DNA of 64,000 nucleotides from Dyadobacter sp. CY323 (GCF_021390245.1 NZ_JAJUXH010000003.1:496001-560000); one strand, 5' to 3'. Shown: positions 1-9,110, numbered from the stretch's first letter. The notes: generated by a model from the sequence alone, not told the origin. Numbers and translations: made by a program.

Positions 1-5
1 CCGGA

Positions 6-515
6 ATGGATTTGTTGAAGGAAATAGCAAATGTTTCAGGTAAAGGCGGGTTGTTCCGCATTCTAAAACCAAGCCGTGCGGGTGTAATCGTAGAAAGTCT
101 GGACGAAAAGCACGAAAAAACTTTGATAGGACCAACTGCCCGCGTTTCCGTTTTGAAAGATGTTTCCATTTTCACGGATGGCGAAAAAGAATCCGTTCCT
201 CTGGAGGACGTATTCCTTACAATACGCGAATTGCACGGAGAACAGGTTGACCTGCAAACTAAAACAGCATCTGATAAAGAACTGATTGAATTTCTTGTCA
301 AAATCCTGCCTGATTTCGACAGATCGAAGGTTTACGTATCCGATATCAAGAAGATTATTGCATGGTACAACATCCTTTCGAAATATGTTCCCGAGATTTT
401 TGTTGTAAATGCAGAGGCAACGGAAGAAGCTGAAGTACCGGCGGCAGAAGAAGTTGAAGAACCTAAAGAGGCTGCTGCTAAAAAGTCTTCGAAAAAAGAA
501 AAAAGCGACGCTTAA
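6..515 (+). CDS. DUF5606 family conserved protein
   Basis: A 169-residue cytoplasmic protein of the Bacteroidota-restricted DUF5606 family, whose function is unknown. The N-terminal part (about 1-75) starts MDLLKEIANVSGKGGLFR and looks like a small beta-rich domain. Residues 80-130 look helical, and the last 35 residues are a low-complexity Glu/Ala/Lys tail. No signal peptide or membrane segment is visible. The ATG lies five bases from the window edge, so nothing can be said of the promoter. A hairpin terminator follows the stop, so this is probably the last gene of its unit. The family assignment is from recognition of the N-terminal signature. Confidence 0.8.
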   Translation: MDLLKEIANVSGKGGLFRILKPSRAGVIVESLDEKHEKTLIGPTARVSVLKDVSIFTDGEKESVPLEDVFLTIRELHGEQVDLQTKTASDKELIEFLVKILPDFDRSKVYVSDIKKIIAWYNILSKYVPEIFVVNAEATEEAEVPAAEEVEEPKEAAAKKSSKKEKSDA

Positions 516-536
516 TCAGCATTGTAATGCATATTC

Positions 537-563
537 AAAACCCTGTCTACCCGGCAGGGTTTT
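537..563 (+). terminator. Rho-independent terminator after the DUF5606 gene
   Basis: A 9-bp perfect stem (AAAACCCTG / CAGGGTTTT) with a 9-base loop, followed by a T-rich stretch (ACTTTTTTT). It sits 22 bases after the stop codon and ends before deoC. Confidence 0.7.
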
Positions 564-590
564 ACTTTTTTTAAGTGCCAGAGCAAATCT

Positions 591-1250
591 ATGAACAATC
601 TTTCCAGCTACATTGATCACACATTGCTAAGTCCGGTTGCAAGCGAAACGGACATCCGGAAAATTTGTGAAGAAGCATGGATACATGAGTTTAAAGCAAT
701 CTGCATTGCGCCCACTTATGTGCCATATGCAGTTGAAATGATGGAATTTTGCCCGGTAAAAATTGAGATTGCGACAGTCATTGGTTTCCCGCTCGGCTAT
801 GCAACTACTAATACCAAAATCGCGGAAACGCAGCACGCATTGGCAAATGGCGCTACCGAGCTGGATGTGGTAATGAACATTTCGCAATTCAAATCCATGG
901 CATACATGAGTGTGAGAGAAGAATTGCAACAATTGGCGGCGATTTCCCGCAGCAATAATGCATTGCTGAAAGTAATTATCGAAACAGCTTATCTCGATTC
1001 TTTCGAGCTTTATACTGCCTGCGAAATCTGCGCCGAAGCCGGTGCAGATTTCGTAAAAACGTCAACAGGATTTGCTCCGAAAGGCGCCGAAGTAGAAATA
1101 GTCAGAAAAATGCGCTCCATTCTTCCATCAAATGTGAAGATTAAAGCGTCCGGCGGAATACGCGATTATGAGCAAGCCATGGCAATGATCGACGCCGGAG
1201 CTGACAGGATCGGTACTTCCGCGGGAATCGCCCTTGTCGGCCGGGCATGA
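591..1250 (+). CDS. deoC: Deoxyribose-phosphate aldolase
   Basis: DeoC cleaves 2-deoxyribose-5-phosphate to glyceraldehyde-3-phosphate and acetaldehyde in deoxynucleoside catabolism. The 219-residue TIM-barrel protein has the family length. The Schiff-base lysine is in the VKTSTGF motif (Lys156). Asp92 of ELDVVMN and Lys186 of IKASGGIR match the other catalytic positions. The stop codon overlaps the start of the following glycosyltransferase as ATGA, so the two are probably translated together. No other nucleoside-catabolism gene is nearby. Confidence 0.95.
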   Translation: MNNLSSYIDHTLLSPVASETDIRKICEEAWIHEFKAICIAPTYVPYAVEMMEFCPVKIEIATVIGFPLGYATTNTKIAETQHALANGATELDVVMNISQFKSMAYMSVREELQQLAAISRSNNALLKVIIETAYLDSFELYTACEICAEAGADFVKTSTGFAPKGAEVEIVRKMRSILPSNVKIKASGGIRDYEQAMAMIDAGADRIGTSAGIALVGRA

Positions 1251-2365
1251 AACCACGTGTTTTGTTAGTAAGTACTGTCCATCCCGCAACAGATCCGCGA
1301 ATCTTTTACAAAATAGCATCTTCAATATCAGCCGACTATGAGGTCTTTTGTGTATTACCACGCGCAAATGAAACAGTTAACCATCCATTCAGGAATATCT
1401 CACTTCCCTATTTCCGCAGATTAGTCTGGAGGCTGTTTGTTTCGCATCCCGTGATGCTCTGGAAATGTCTCCGCTTGAAACCTGACGTAGTTCACATTTT
1501 CGTCCCTGAACTGATTCCCGCCGCATTATTATTCCAATTCAGAGGTGCGAAGATTGTTTACGAAGTCCAGGAGAATCTGTTTAAAAAGTTTAGTATCAAG
1601 CGTTTCAACAATGCGTTCTTCTTTCAGTATTTCTTCAAACTTTTTGACAGCACTGCCAGAAAAAGATTCAATTGCATTTTCACTGATGAAGCGTATCTAA
1701 CTGAGTATCGGATCCTCAGTAAGCCGTATGCGATCGTACGTAATTTCGTTTCGGTCCCTTTTATTGACGCAATTCCCGACCAGAAAGGCAATCCCCAGGC
1801 CCGATATGAATTCTTTTATGCGGGCGTTATCTCATTGGAACGATGTTTTGATGTATTGCTGGAAGCATTGTATTTATTAAACCAGACCTACCCCGAATTC
1901 CATGTCCACCTGTTCGGCCCGATACGTGTCGATCTGAACAAATGGAAGGAGAACCCACATTATCTGTCTGTTTGTGAACGCATCACCTTGTATGGCTACC
2001 GGGACCAGAAATTTGCATTCAGCCACGCAAGGAGATGTATTGCCGGAATTGCATTACTGAAACCAGTTGCTGATTATCAGGAATCCTACACAACCAAATT
2101 GTTTGATTATATGTCCCTGAATTTACCGGTTATCACATCCGACTTCCCGCTTTACCGGCAAGTTGTGGAACATTCGCATTGTGGCTTTTGTATTTCACCT
2201 TACAATGCCCAAACATTGTGTGAAAAGTTTGTCTGGTTAATTGAAAATCCGGAGGACCGGAAACGGATGGGACGTAATGGCAGAAAAGCAATTATTGATA
2301 CTTACAATTGGGCCCGGGAAGAACTCACACTTTTTTCATTTTACAAAAACTTGTTAAAGCATTGA
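1247..2365 (+). CDS. Glycosyltransferase, group 1 (GT4-like, GT-B fold)
   Basis: A 372-residue protein resembling GT4 glycosyltransferases. The N-terminal Rossmann domain begins RVLLVSTVHPATDPRIF. The C-terminal domain has the donor-binding region around TTKLFDYMSLNLPVITSDF, followed by a cysteine-containing stretch HCGFCISPYNA and a C-terminal NGRKAI helix. It is probably cytoplasmic or peripheral to the membrane and transfers a sugar to a lipid or polysaccharide acceptor. Donor and acceptor cannot be told from sequence. The ATGA overlap with deoC indicates translational coupling, although the functions do not obviously connect. Confidence 0.85.
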   Translation: MKPRVLLVSTVHPATDPRIFYKIASSISADYEVFCVLPRANETVNHPFRNISLPYFRRLVWRLFVSHPVMLWKCLRLKPDVVHIFVPELIPAALLFQFRGAKIVYEVQENLFKKFSIKRFNNAFFFQYFFKLFDSTARKRFNCIFTDEAYLTEYRILSKPYAIVRNFVSVPFIDAIPDQKGNPQARYEFFYAGVISLERCFDVLLEALYLLNQTYPEFHVHLFGPIRVDLNKWKENPHYLSVCERITLYGYRDQKFAFSHARRCIAGIALLKPVADYQESYTTKLFDYMSLNLPVITSDFPLYRQVVEHSHCGFCISPYNAQTLCEKFVWLIENPEDRKRMGRNGRKAIIDTYNWAREELTLFSFYKNLLKH

Positions 2366-2509
2366 AAGTGAATTCAAAAGACTGCCATTTAAGTATAATT
2401 TTATAACTTTAGTATTGAATTGTTCAAATATTTAGTGCTATGATTTCTATGAAATATTTAACTTTCGGAATCAAAAAGAATCGTAGCTTGCGAAGTCAAC
2501 TTCTCAATC

Positions 2510-3454
2510 ATGTATATTAATACGGTAAGTCATTATTTACCAAGCGAAGTTATTGGTAATGAATATTTTACAAATATTAACAATCTGTCCAATGAGTGGA
2601 TTGTAGAAAGAACAGGAATTTCAGAAAGAAGAAAGGCATCACCGGAAGAAAATACTTCCACCATGGCAGTAAAAGCGGTCGAAACCTTACTTGAAAGCAT
2701 CCCTTACAGCAAAAATGAGATCGATTTGATCATAGGTGCAACTTATACGCCCTACGATACCATAGTCACACTGGCCCACGCGGTCCAGTATCAGCTACAG
2801 ATTCCGGACATTCCGGTTGTAAGCATTTCATCCGCCTGCTCATCCCTTTTGAATGCCATTGAAATTGTGGAAGGTTACTTCGCAATGGGAAAAGCGTCGA
2901 AAGCGTTGGTGGTCGTCTCGGACCACAATACGGCCTATTACAATGAAATGGATACGGTTTCTGGTCACCTCTGGGGCGATGGCGCCTCTGCCATGCTCAT
3001 TTCAAAAGAGCGGCAAACCGAGTCTGACATGGAGATCAAGAAACTCATTACAGGCGGTGCAGCGACAAGCGGAAAAGCGACGGAAGCAGTTGTATTACGA
3101 CCGAATGACCGGGGAGTGATCATGCCTTACGGCCGGGATGTATTTCAAAATGCGTGCGTGTATATGCCAAAAGTAAGCCAGCAGGTGTTACAGGCATGCG
3201 GCTTAACGATCAGTGATCTTGACTACTTGATCCCGCATCAGGCGAATCACCGCATCAGCTTGAATGTAATCAATACGCTTGGAATTTCAGCGGAAAAACT
3301 GATATCAAACATCCAGTATCTTGGTAATACGGGCTGTGCTGGTTGCGCGATTGCACTTTCAGAGAATAAGGATAAGTTTAAAAAAGGCGACAATATTGTT
3401 ATCACCGTTTTCGGAGGCGGCTATTCCTACGGGGCAATGCTGGTAACGATTTAA
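2510..3454 (+). CDS. 3-oxoacyl-ACP synthase III family protein (KAS III/FabH-like)
   Basis: A 314-residue thiolase-fold condensing enzyme. The triad is Cys110 (in SACSS), His243 (in IPHQANHR) and Asn273 (in LGNTGCAG), the FabH arrangement. Such enzymes condense an acyl-CoA or acyl-ACP with malonyl-ACP. It stands alone between a glycosyltransferase and a convergent peptidase, not in a fab cluster, so it could be the housekeeping FabH or a specialised homologue (for example of the DarB or resorcinol type). I therefore give no symbol. A 26-codon ORF (2440-2520) overlaps its start in another frame. The gene ends at a strong bidirectional terminator. Confidence 0.85.
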   Translation: MYINTVSHYLPSEVIGNEYFTNINNLSNEWIVERTGISERRKASPEENTSTMAVKAVETLLESIPYSKNEIDLIIGATYTPYDTIVTLAHAVQYQLQIPDIPVVSISSACSSLLNAIEIVEGYFAMGKASKALVVVSDHNTAYYNEMDTVSGHLWGDGASAMLISKERQTESDMEIKKLITGGAATSGKATEAVVLRPNDRGVIMPYGRDVFQNACVYMPKVSQQVLQACGLTISDLDYLIPHQANHRISLNVINTLGISAEKLISNIQYLGNTGCAGCAIALSENKDKFKKGDNIVITVFGGGYSYGAMLVTI

Positions 3455-3465
3455 GTTATACCAAC

Positions 3466-3512
3466 AAAAAAGTAAAAGCGGCTGACGTGATATCAGCCGC
3501 TTTTACTTTTTT
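3466..3512. terminator. Bidirectional terminator between KAS III and M1 peptidase genes
   Basis: A perfect 20-bp stem with core AAAAGCGGCTGA / TCAGCCGCTTTT and a 7-base loop. It is flanked by A6 on the left and T6 on the right, so it would terminate transcription in both directions. It lies between two convergent stop codons. Confidence 0.9.
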
Positions 3513-3523
3513 ATAAGATCTAT

Positions 3524-5518
3524 TTAGTTTACTTCCGGTTCCGCGAACATCGCCGGTCTCCACACATTGTTTTCCGGGTTTATATCAGGTAAACGACGTT
3601 CCGGGTCGATGGTAACAGCACGAATCGGTTGCTGCGTAGCCGCTTTGAAGGTCCATGAACCTCCACGCTGCCAGATTTCAACGGGCAATTCAACACGTGT
3701 CTTTTTCCCACTCACTTCTTCGATATCGATCTGCGCCGGCATTGCCCACTGATCCAGGTTCTCAATCGTTATAAATGAGCCTTTTTGAGGGTTTTGCTCT
3801 ACGTAGCTTACATCTTTTACACCCTGGTCCAGTTTGTAGTTTTCAAAAAACCAGCCTTTCCAGAACCAGCCAAGATCCTCACCAGCTGCATCCTCCATGG
3901 TACGGAAGAAATCGTATGGTGTCGGATGCTTAAATGCCCAGCGCTGCACATACAGTTTAAATGCATAGTCAAACCGTTCTTTGCCCAATACCTGCTCGCG
4001 CAGCATTTTTAATCCCAAAGCCGGCTTATAATATGCTTCCCAACCGAGGTTAACTGCCTGAACTACATCCGGAATGGTCATAATCGGATCTGCTTTCGGG
4101 CGGAAGATGATCGGAGCCAGCCTGTGCAGGTCGTTCATCTGGGTCGTTTTATATTCCCCATTATTGAAATTATCTGCCGAGAGAAAATTAATGAACGTGT
4201 TGAAACCCTCGTCCATCCATGCATATTTCCGTTCATTATTGCCAACGATCATCGGAAACCAGTTGTGCCCGAATTCATGATCGGTCACACCCCACAAATC
4301 GTCTTTCCGGCTCTTACTGCTGCAAAATACGATTCCGGGATACTCCATTCCACCCACGATCCCAGCGACATTGGTAGCAACCGGATACGTATATTCGTGT
4401 ACATATTGCGAATAAAATTCGATGCAACCTTTTACATATTCAGTAGATCTTCCCCAGCCGTCCAGTCCGCCATCTTCCGCCGGATAAGCCGACTGTGCCA
4501 ATGCGGTTTTCCCTTTAGGCAGGTTCATACGTGCCGCGTCCCAGACAAACGCTTTGGAAGTTGCCCAGGCAATATCACGCGCCTGCAGGCAACGGAAACG
4601 CCAGGTGAGAGTACCTGATTGTTTTGGACGGGTCGATGGATTCGTTACCTCTTCTGCGCTACGGATCATTACAGTCTGATCGCTTTTCGCTGCATCGGCA
4701 AGCCGCTTTCTTTGTTCCGCCGTCAATACTTCGGCGGGATTCAGCAATTCTCCCGAGCCCACAACGATATGGTCCCAGGGAACAGTAACATTGTACTCGA
4801 AGTCACCATATTCGAGGTAAAACTCGCCTGCTCCCAAATAAGGCAGTAGATTCCAGCCTTCTATGTCATCAAAAACAGCGACCCGCGGGTACCATTGAGC
4901 CATTTCATACACAATCCCATTCTTGGTCTCCAGCGTTCCCATCCGATCCGATCCGTACTCAGGAATTTTGAATGAATACGCAATCTTTATTTTGATCACA
5001 TCTCCATTTGCCTTTACCGGAGTCGCAAGACGGATCTGCATACGTGTGTCTGTGACCTTATATTCAGCCTCTACAAACTTGTCTTTTCCCTGCTGGATCG
5101 TCACCGATCGGAGTGAATCCCCGCCTGAGAATCCCGTATTACCGAACCGTCCGCCGGTAACCGGTGTAGTTTTTCCTCCGCGTGACTGATCATTAAATGC
5201 ATTCTGGTCCAGCTGCAGCCAGATGAACTGAAGATTTTCCGGGCTATTATTTTTGTAGGTCAATTCGACGTCGCCACTCACAATGCCTTTCGCCTCGTCC
5301 AAATTCACATTAATCTTATAATCGGCCCGGTTTTGCCAATATTTGGGTCCCGGAGCCCCACCACCTGTCCGATATTCGTTCCCCGGCTGAAAGTTAAACA
5401 ATGGATGAAAAAGGACGTGCGCATCATATGCCCCCTTGCCTGCCTCCTGCGCAACGGTAGTGAAAAAGCTCAGGCTGCTCCATGCCAGCATACCCAAACG
5501 GAATATTGAAATTTTCAT
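3524..5518 (-). CDS. Secreted M1 family zinc metallopeptidase
   Basis: A 664-residue aminopeptidase N-type (gluzincin) metallopeptidase. The start at 5518 gives [15 protein letters not shown], a signal peptide that would be cleaved before Gln (VAQ-E). A start three codons upstream (5527) is also possible. The N-terminal beta domain runs to about residue 300. The zinc motif HEFGHNW is near residue 420, and the third ligand is the Glu of DEGFNTF about 20 residues later. A C-terminal tail follows. It is likely periplasmic or surface-located and cleaves peptides. Shorter M1 proteins of this kind are common in Bacteroidota and are often not experimentally characterised. Confidence 0.9.
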   Translation of the reverse strand: MKISIFRLGMLAWSSLSFFTTVAQEAGKGAYDAHVLFHPLFNFQPGNEYRTGGGAPGPKYWQNRADYKINVNLDEAKGIVSGDVELTYKNNSPENLQFIWLQLDQNAFNDQSRGGKTTPVTGGRFGNTGFSGGDSLRSVTIQQGKDKFVEAEYKVTDTRMQIRLATPVKANGDVIKIKIAYSFKIPEYGSDRMGTLETKNGIVYEMAQWYPRVAVFDDIEGWNLLPYLGAGEFYLEYGDFEYNVTVPWDHIVVGSGELLNPAEVLTAEQRKRLADAAKSDQTVMIRSAEEVTNPSTRPKQSGTLTWRFRCLQARDIAWATSKAFVWDAARMNLPKGKTALAQSAYPAEDGGLDGWGRSTEYVKGCIEFYSQYVHEYTYPVATNVAGIVGGMEYPGIVFCSSKSRKDDLWGVTDHEFGHNWFPMIVGNNERKYAWMDEGFNTFINFLSADNFNNGEYKTTQMNDLHRLAPIIFRPKADPIMTIPDVVQAVNLGWEAYYKPALGLKMLREQVLGKERFDYAFKLYVQRWAFKHPTPYDFFRTMEDAAGEDLGWFWKGWFFENYKLDQGVKDVSYVEQNPQKGSFITIENLDQWAMPAQIDIEEVSGKKTRVELPVEIWQRGGSWTFKAATQQPIRAVTIDPERRLPDINPENNVWRPAMFAEPEVN

Positions 5519-5651
5519 TCTGTACATTAAAAATGGAAAATATAGGATTGTAAACGAGCAATATACACCTTTTAGCCTTTTTCAAAATAAAAAGTTTAAC
5601 TTTTGGCGGGGAAAATACCCCTGGTGTAAACCAGTGCCATTTTATTAAAAC

Positions 5652-6659
5652 ATGCCGAAAAGACTCACCGCGGACGCTTATATCGATGGAATTCTGAACG
5701 GTGACCGGGTCATGCTGAGCCGGGCGATAACCGTTATCGAGAGCCGTCTGCGCGGTGATAAAAAGCTTGCCAGCGCCATTCTTCAGGGTATTTTGCCTAA
5801 AACGGGAAATGCGCTGCGAATCGGGATCACGGGGGTGCCTGGTGTTGGTAAAAGTACTTTTATCGAGGCATTCGGTCAGTATCTCACATCGTTAGGCAAA
5901 CACATCGCGGTGCTCGCGATCGATCCTTCCAGCCGGATATCAGGAGGCAGTATTTTGGGGGACAAAACGCGAATGGAAAACCTGGCGCACGATTCACGTG
6001 CCTACATCAGACCATCATCCACCGGATTGTCTTTGGGAGGAGTTGCCCGAAATACACGAAATGTCATGTTGTTATGCGAGGCGGCAGGATATGAAGTAAT
6101 CCTGGTCGAAACTGTGGGTGTGGGGCAATCGGAAACGCTCGTGAAAGGCATGACCGATTTCTTTCTCCTGCTTATGCTGGCCGGTGCGGGAGATGAACTT
6201 CAGGGGATCAAAAAAGGCATTATGGAAATGGTGGATGCGATTGCAATCAATAAGGCGGACGGTGTCAATGAGTTGCTTGCGAATCAAGCCGTATCCGACT
6301 ATCAGAGCGCATTACATCTGATGTCACATTCTACCTCGGGTTTTACAGCCCGGGTTTTGTCTTGTTCTGCATTGGAGCGCCGCGGCATGGATACCATTTG
6401 GGAAACGATCGAAGAATATGTTAAGCTCACCAATAGTAACGGATTCTTTGTCAAAAACCGGCAGTCACAAAACATGGATCAGTTGCACAGTTCCATTCAG
6501 CAGGCATTGCAGGATCGCTTTTACGAAAACAACGCTGTAAAATCACGCCTTTTATCGTTGGAAAAAATGGTAAGCGAGGGAAATGAGCTTCCTGTTAACG
6601 CCGCAGAACATTTGATCGATTTGTATCTGAATAGCCAAACTTCATTAGACAAATCATAA
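5652..6659 (+). CDS. meaB: Methylmalonyl-CoA mutase-associated GTPase MeaB (ArgK)
   Basis: A 335-residue G3E-family P-loop GTPase. Walker A is GVPGVGKST (residues 61-69), followed by IDPSSRISGGSILGDKTRM, the ETVGVGQSE switch region and the NKADG base-recognition motif, all typical of MeaB/ArgK. It chaperones adenosylcobalamin loading of, and protects, methylmalonyl-CoA mutase. No mutase gene lies in the window, so the partner must be elsewhere. The gene is divergent from the M1 peptidase across about 130 bp. Confidence 0.93.
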   Translation: MPKRLTADAYIDGILNGDRVMLSRAITVIESRLRGDKKLASAILQGILPKTGNALRIGITGVPGVGKSTFIEAFGQYLTSLGKHIAVLAIDPSSRISGGSILGDKTRMENLAHDSRAYIRPSSTGLSLGGVARNTRNVMLLCEAAGYEVILVETVGVGQSETLVKGMTDFFLLLMLAGAGDELQGIKKGIMEMVDAIAINKADGVNELLANQAVSDYQSALHLMSHSTSGFTARVLSCSALERRGMDTIWETIEEYVKLTNSNGFFVKNRQSQNMDQLHSSIQQALQDRFYENNAVKSRLLSLEKMVSEGNELPVNAAEHLIDLYLNSQTSLDKS

Positions 6660-6686
6660 ATATTTCAGTAAAAAGCATTTTTGAAC

Positions 6687-6694
6687 TAAGTTTG
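6687..6694 (+). promoter_or_regulatory. Putative -7 element upstream of the lipocalin-like gene
   Basis: TAAGTTTG matches the Bacteroidota -7 consensus TAnnTTTG, 47 bases before the ATG. No clear -33 TTTG is present, so this is tentative. Confidence 0.4.
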
Positions 6695-6740
6695 AGCGTT
6701 AAATGTAACGTGTACTAACAGAACAATTTTACTCAATACT

Positions 6741-7223
6741 ATGAAAATCAACTTTGCCCTCACCAAACTCTCCTTTCTTGCATTTCTGATCATGGCCGTC
6801 GCGACTCAGGCCTGTAAAGATGATGACGAACCAGATCCAGGGACAGAGGATAAAAACCCAATTGTTGGTACCTGGCAATTGACTGCGTTCACTCCTGAAA
6901 CAGCAGGTACGGTTATTCCTGCGCTCGATTTTATCAAAACCGTCGCGCCCTGCATATTGGACCTAAAATTGACATTTAATGCAAATAACACGGTAACAAC
7001 TGCCGGTTGTCCGGCTGCGGTTACTGCAATAAGTCCTTTCGTTCCGGTAGGCACGGATGCAAAATGGAAAGTAAATGGCGACAAGCTTACATTATCGACA
7101 GCTACGGCCAGCCAGGAATTCAAGATTACGCAGACAGATGCAAACCTGACAGTGGTTGTGAATACGAATACCGACACCACAAAGCCACCAGTCAATGTCC
7201 TTTTGCAATTCAAAAGAGTTTAA
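6741..7223 (+). CDS. Lipocalin-like lipoprotein
   Basis: A 160-residue predicted lipoprotein. The signal peptide ends in ATQAC with the acylated Cys at 25, followed by a short acidic spacer (KDDDEPDPGTED). From about residue 40 there is a lipocalin-like beta-barrel opening with IVGTWQLTAF. Internal strands are rich in Thr, Val and Asn. Function is unknown. A role in the outer membrane or on its surface is likely because lipid-anchored lipocalin-like proteins are common in Bacteroidota. It is its own transcription unit, bounded by a terminator at 7238-7276. Confidence 0.8.
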   Translation: MKINFALTKLSFLAFLIMAVATQACKDDDEPDPGTEDKNPIVGTWQLTAFTPETAGTVIPALDFIKTVAPCILDLKLTFNANNTVTTAGCPAAVTAISPFVPVGTDAKWKVNGDKLTLSTATASQEFKITQTDANLTVVVNTNTDTTKPPVNVLLQFKRV

Positions 7224-7237
7224 GCGATATTATCATT

Positions 7238-7276
7238 AACAAACGAGCCCCGCTAATCTGGCGGGGCTCGTTTGTT
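7238..7276. terminator. Bidirectional terminator
   Basis: A 16-bp perfect stem AACAAACGAGCCCCGC / GCGGGGCTCGTTTGTT with a 7-base loop, between the convergent lipocalin-like and SnoaL-like genes. The right arm reaches the stop codon of the minus-strand gene. Confidence 0.85.
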
Positions 7277-7711
7277 TTATCCACTGGTGTGATCACATAC
7301 GATCACCCATTTACCTTTGATCTTCTTCCATAATAAGGTGTAATGGCCTTCCAGGTCGCCTTTTTCAGGCCGCGTCAGGTGAAACTTGCCCACTACAAAA
7401 GCAACGCCCGGGCCAGGGAAGGAAAAGTTAATGTAAGTGAATTTCAGCTTCCCCATTGTGGCGCGGTCCGGATATCGTTTCAGATAGCCTTTATAAGTTG
7501 CATTATAGCCGTAAGTAACGCCTGTTTTTCCTACAAACATCAGCGAGTCGGATTCCCAGTAACCGTTCATGAACGACCTGATATTTCCAGTGTTCCAGTC
7601 GGTGACCTGGCGGTTCAGAATAGCCAGAACATCCTTTTTATCCTGCGCAGACTGTGCATGCCCCATTGCCGTTGAAGCCATCACGAATGCAATGAAAAGC
7701 CAGTTTCTCAT
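7277..7711 (-). CDS. Secreted SnoaL/DUF4440-like protein (NTF2 fold)
   Basis: A 144-residue protein with a signal peptide starting MRNWLFIAFVMAST and a predicted cleavage before Gln (GHAQ). An upstream in-frame start (7747) would add 12 residues before the signal peptide and is rejected. The mature part begins with a helix containing ILNRQVTDWNTGN and continues as an NTF2-like cone domain ending KIKGKWVIVCDHTS, typical of DUF4440/SnoaL-like proteins. No enzymatic function can be assigned. It is probably periplasmic. Confidence 0.8.
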   Translation of the reverse strand: MRNWLFIAFVMASTAMGHAQSAQDKKDVLAILNRQVTDWNTGNIRSFMNGYWESDSLMFVGKTGVTYGYNATYKGYLKRYPDRATMGKLKFTYINFSFPGPGVAFVVGKFHLTRPEKGDLEGHYTLLWKKIKGKWVIVCDHTSG

Positions 7712-7747
7712 ATTTTTTTTGGATTTTTGTAAATGTAAAAAAACCAT

Positions 7748-7867
7748 ATGAGCAAAATTGATAATCTTTTTAAAAAGATGGACCGTCAGAAATATCCATT
7801 TATAGACGGCCTGTATTATCTGTTCATCATCGTTTTTCTTCTCATTTTGTTCTTATTATTTGCCTGA
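7748..7867 (+). CDS. Small single-pass membrane peptide (39 aa)
   Basis: An ATG-initiated ORF of 39 codons. The N-terminal half is charged (MSKIDNLFKKMDRQK). The C-terminal half is a run of about 17 hydrophobic residues (LYYLFIIVFLLILFLLF) that would form one transmembrane helix. Its TGA (7865-7867) overlaps the TTG start of the lipid kinase at 7860 by eight bases, which suggests translational coupling. I do not recognise the family. That this is a real gene is inferred from the clean topology and the overlap. A possible role is membrane recruitment of the kinase. Confidence 0.6.
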   Translation: MSKIDNLFKKMDRQKYPFIDGLYYLFIIVFLLILFLLFA

Positions 7868-8744
7868 CCTGGTGGATCCGTATCTATTTATTTTAAATCC
7901 CAAATCGGGCACTTCCATCGGGAAACGGATCGAAACGGTGGAAAAGACTATCCATGTTTTTGCCAAAAAATACCACAGTTCTGCAAAAATCCTTTTCACC
8001 GAGGAAAGATCACACGCTACGGAACTTGTTAAATCCAATCTTACTCAGGGAAACTGGAAGGCGATTGTGGCGGTCGGAGGCGATGGTACCGTCAACGAAA
8101 TCGCACAGGCACTTGTAGGATCGGATACGCCAATCGGAATTTTGCCGCTGGGTTCAGGAAACGGGCTCGCGCGCCATCTGGGCATTCCGCTCACGTTGGA
8201 ATCTTCCCTCGAAAAGCTGTTTGATGGAATCCCGATTACGATAGACAGCGCACAACTCAACGACATCCCGTTTTTCTGCACGGCCGGAATGGGCTTTGAT
8301 GCCTATGTGGGTTATTTGTTTAGCCAGCAAAAGGAACGCGGGCTGGCAACTTATGTCAATGTTTCATTTAAATCATACTGGAGTTACGTGCCGCAAAAAA
8401 TGCTCGTAAACGGAGAGCAGACTAATGCGTTTTCTCTTTCCTTCGCAAATGCCGGCCAATTTGGCAACAATGCCTGGATTGCACCACACGCCAATTTGCA
8501 GGATGGTTTTCTGGATGTTTGTACCATTAGTCCGTTTCCGAAATGGTACGGAACATCGCTGGCATATCAGTTGTTCACGAGACAAATGCGGCCATCACGT
8601 TTTATCGATTATAAAAGTGTAAAAGAGGTAATAGTAGAAACGGAAAATCCGCCGCTGATCCATTACGATGGCGAACCGTTTCAAATGGATACCACTCATA
8701 TTAAAGTTAAAGTGAAGCCGCAAAGTTTGCGGGTAGTAGTCTGA
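7860..8744 (+). CDS. YegS/BmrU-type diacylglycerol/lipid kinase
   Basis: A 294-residue DAGK-catalytic-domain protein. The nucleotide-binding GGDGT motif is at 73-77, then LPLGSGNGLARHLG, and a C-terminal beta sandwich ending in HYDGEP and a basic strand. It phosphorylates diacylglycerol or a related lipid at the cytoplasmic face of the membrane. No ATG fits: the reading frame opens at TTG 7860 (overlapping the preceding small membrane-peptide ORF), and GTG 7872 is the alternative. Lipid substrate cannot be determined. Confidence 0.88.
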   Translation: MPDLVDPYLFILNPKSGTSIGKRIETVEKTIHVFAKKYHSSAKILFTEERSHATELVKSNLTQGNWKAIVAVGGDGTVNEIAQALVGSDTPIGILPLGSGNGLARHLGIPLTLESSLEKLFDGIPITIDSAQLNDIPFFCTAGMGFDAYVGYLFSQQKERGLATYVNVSFKSYWSYVPQKMLVNGEQTNAFSLSFANAGQFGNNAWIAPHANLQDGFLDVCTISPFPKWYGTSLAYQLFTRQMRPSRFIDYKSVKEVIVETENPPLIHYDGEPFQMDTTHIKVKVKPQSLRVVV

Positions 8745-8777
8745 AAACCTTGTTCAAAGAATCTGATACGCTTTTTT

Positions 8778-9110
8778 ATGTCTAAAAAGAACCACTCAGG
8801 AATTGTTTATTCTACAAATCCGGATTTCGAGTTTGACAGCTCGGATGATGAGCCAGAAACATTGACTCCTTCTCAGCAAGATCTGAGAATTTGGCTGGAC
8901 CGTAAAGGAGGCGGCAAGGTAATTACATTGGTAAAAGGCTTCACCGGCACTAACACCGACCTGGAAGCATTAGGCAAACAATTGAAATCACTTTGCGGTA
9001 CCGGCGGAACAGTGAAGGATCGGGAAGTCCAGATTCAGGGAGATCACCGGGACAAAGTGATTGCCTGGCTGGTTTCAAAAAACTATAAAGCAAAAAAAGC
9101 CGGAGGTTAG
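8778..9110 (+). CDS. Bacterial SUI1/eIF1-like translation factor (YciH family)
   Basis: A 110-residue protein with a 40-residue acidic N-terminal extension and a C-terminal SUI1 domain (GGGKVITLVKGF...CGTGGTVKDREVQIQGDH). The domain resembles eukaryotic eIF1 and bacterial YciH, which can bind the small ribosomal subunit and influence start-site fidelity. The role in this organism is inferred only. It follows the lipid kinase by 33 bp on the same strand. Its stop codon overlaps a hairpin shared with the convergent downstream gene. Confidence 0.88.
   Translation: MSKKNHSGIVYSTNPDFEFDSSDDEPETLTPSQQDLRIWLDRKGGGKVITLVKGFTGTNTDLEALGKQLKSLCGTGGTVKDREVQIQGDHRDKVIAWLVSKNYKAKKAGG

Noticed and set aside
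4124..4618. 164-residue plus-strand reading frame
   Set aside because: It lies wholly antisense to the M1 peptidase, has no recognisable motif and reflects codon bias of the real gene.
6806..7213. 135-residue minus-strand reading frame
   Set aside because: It is antisense to the lipocalin-like lipoprotein, which has a clear signal peptide and lipobox; the antisense frame has no family signature.
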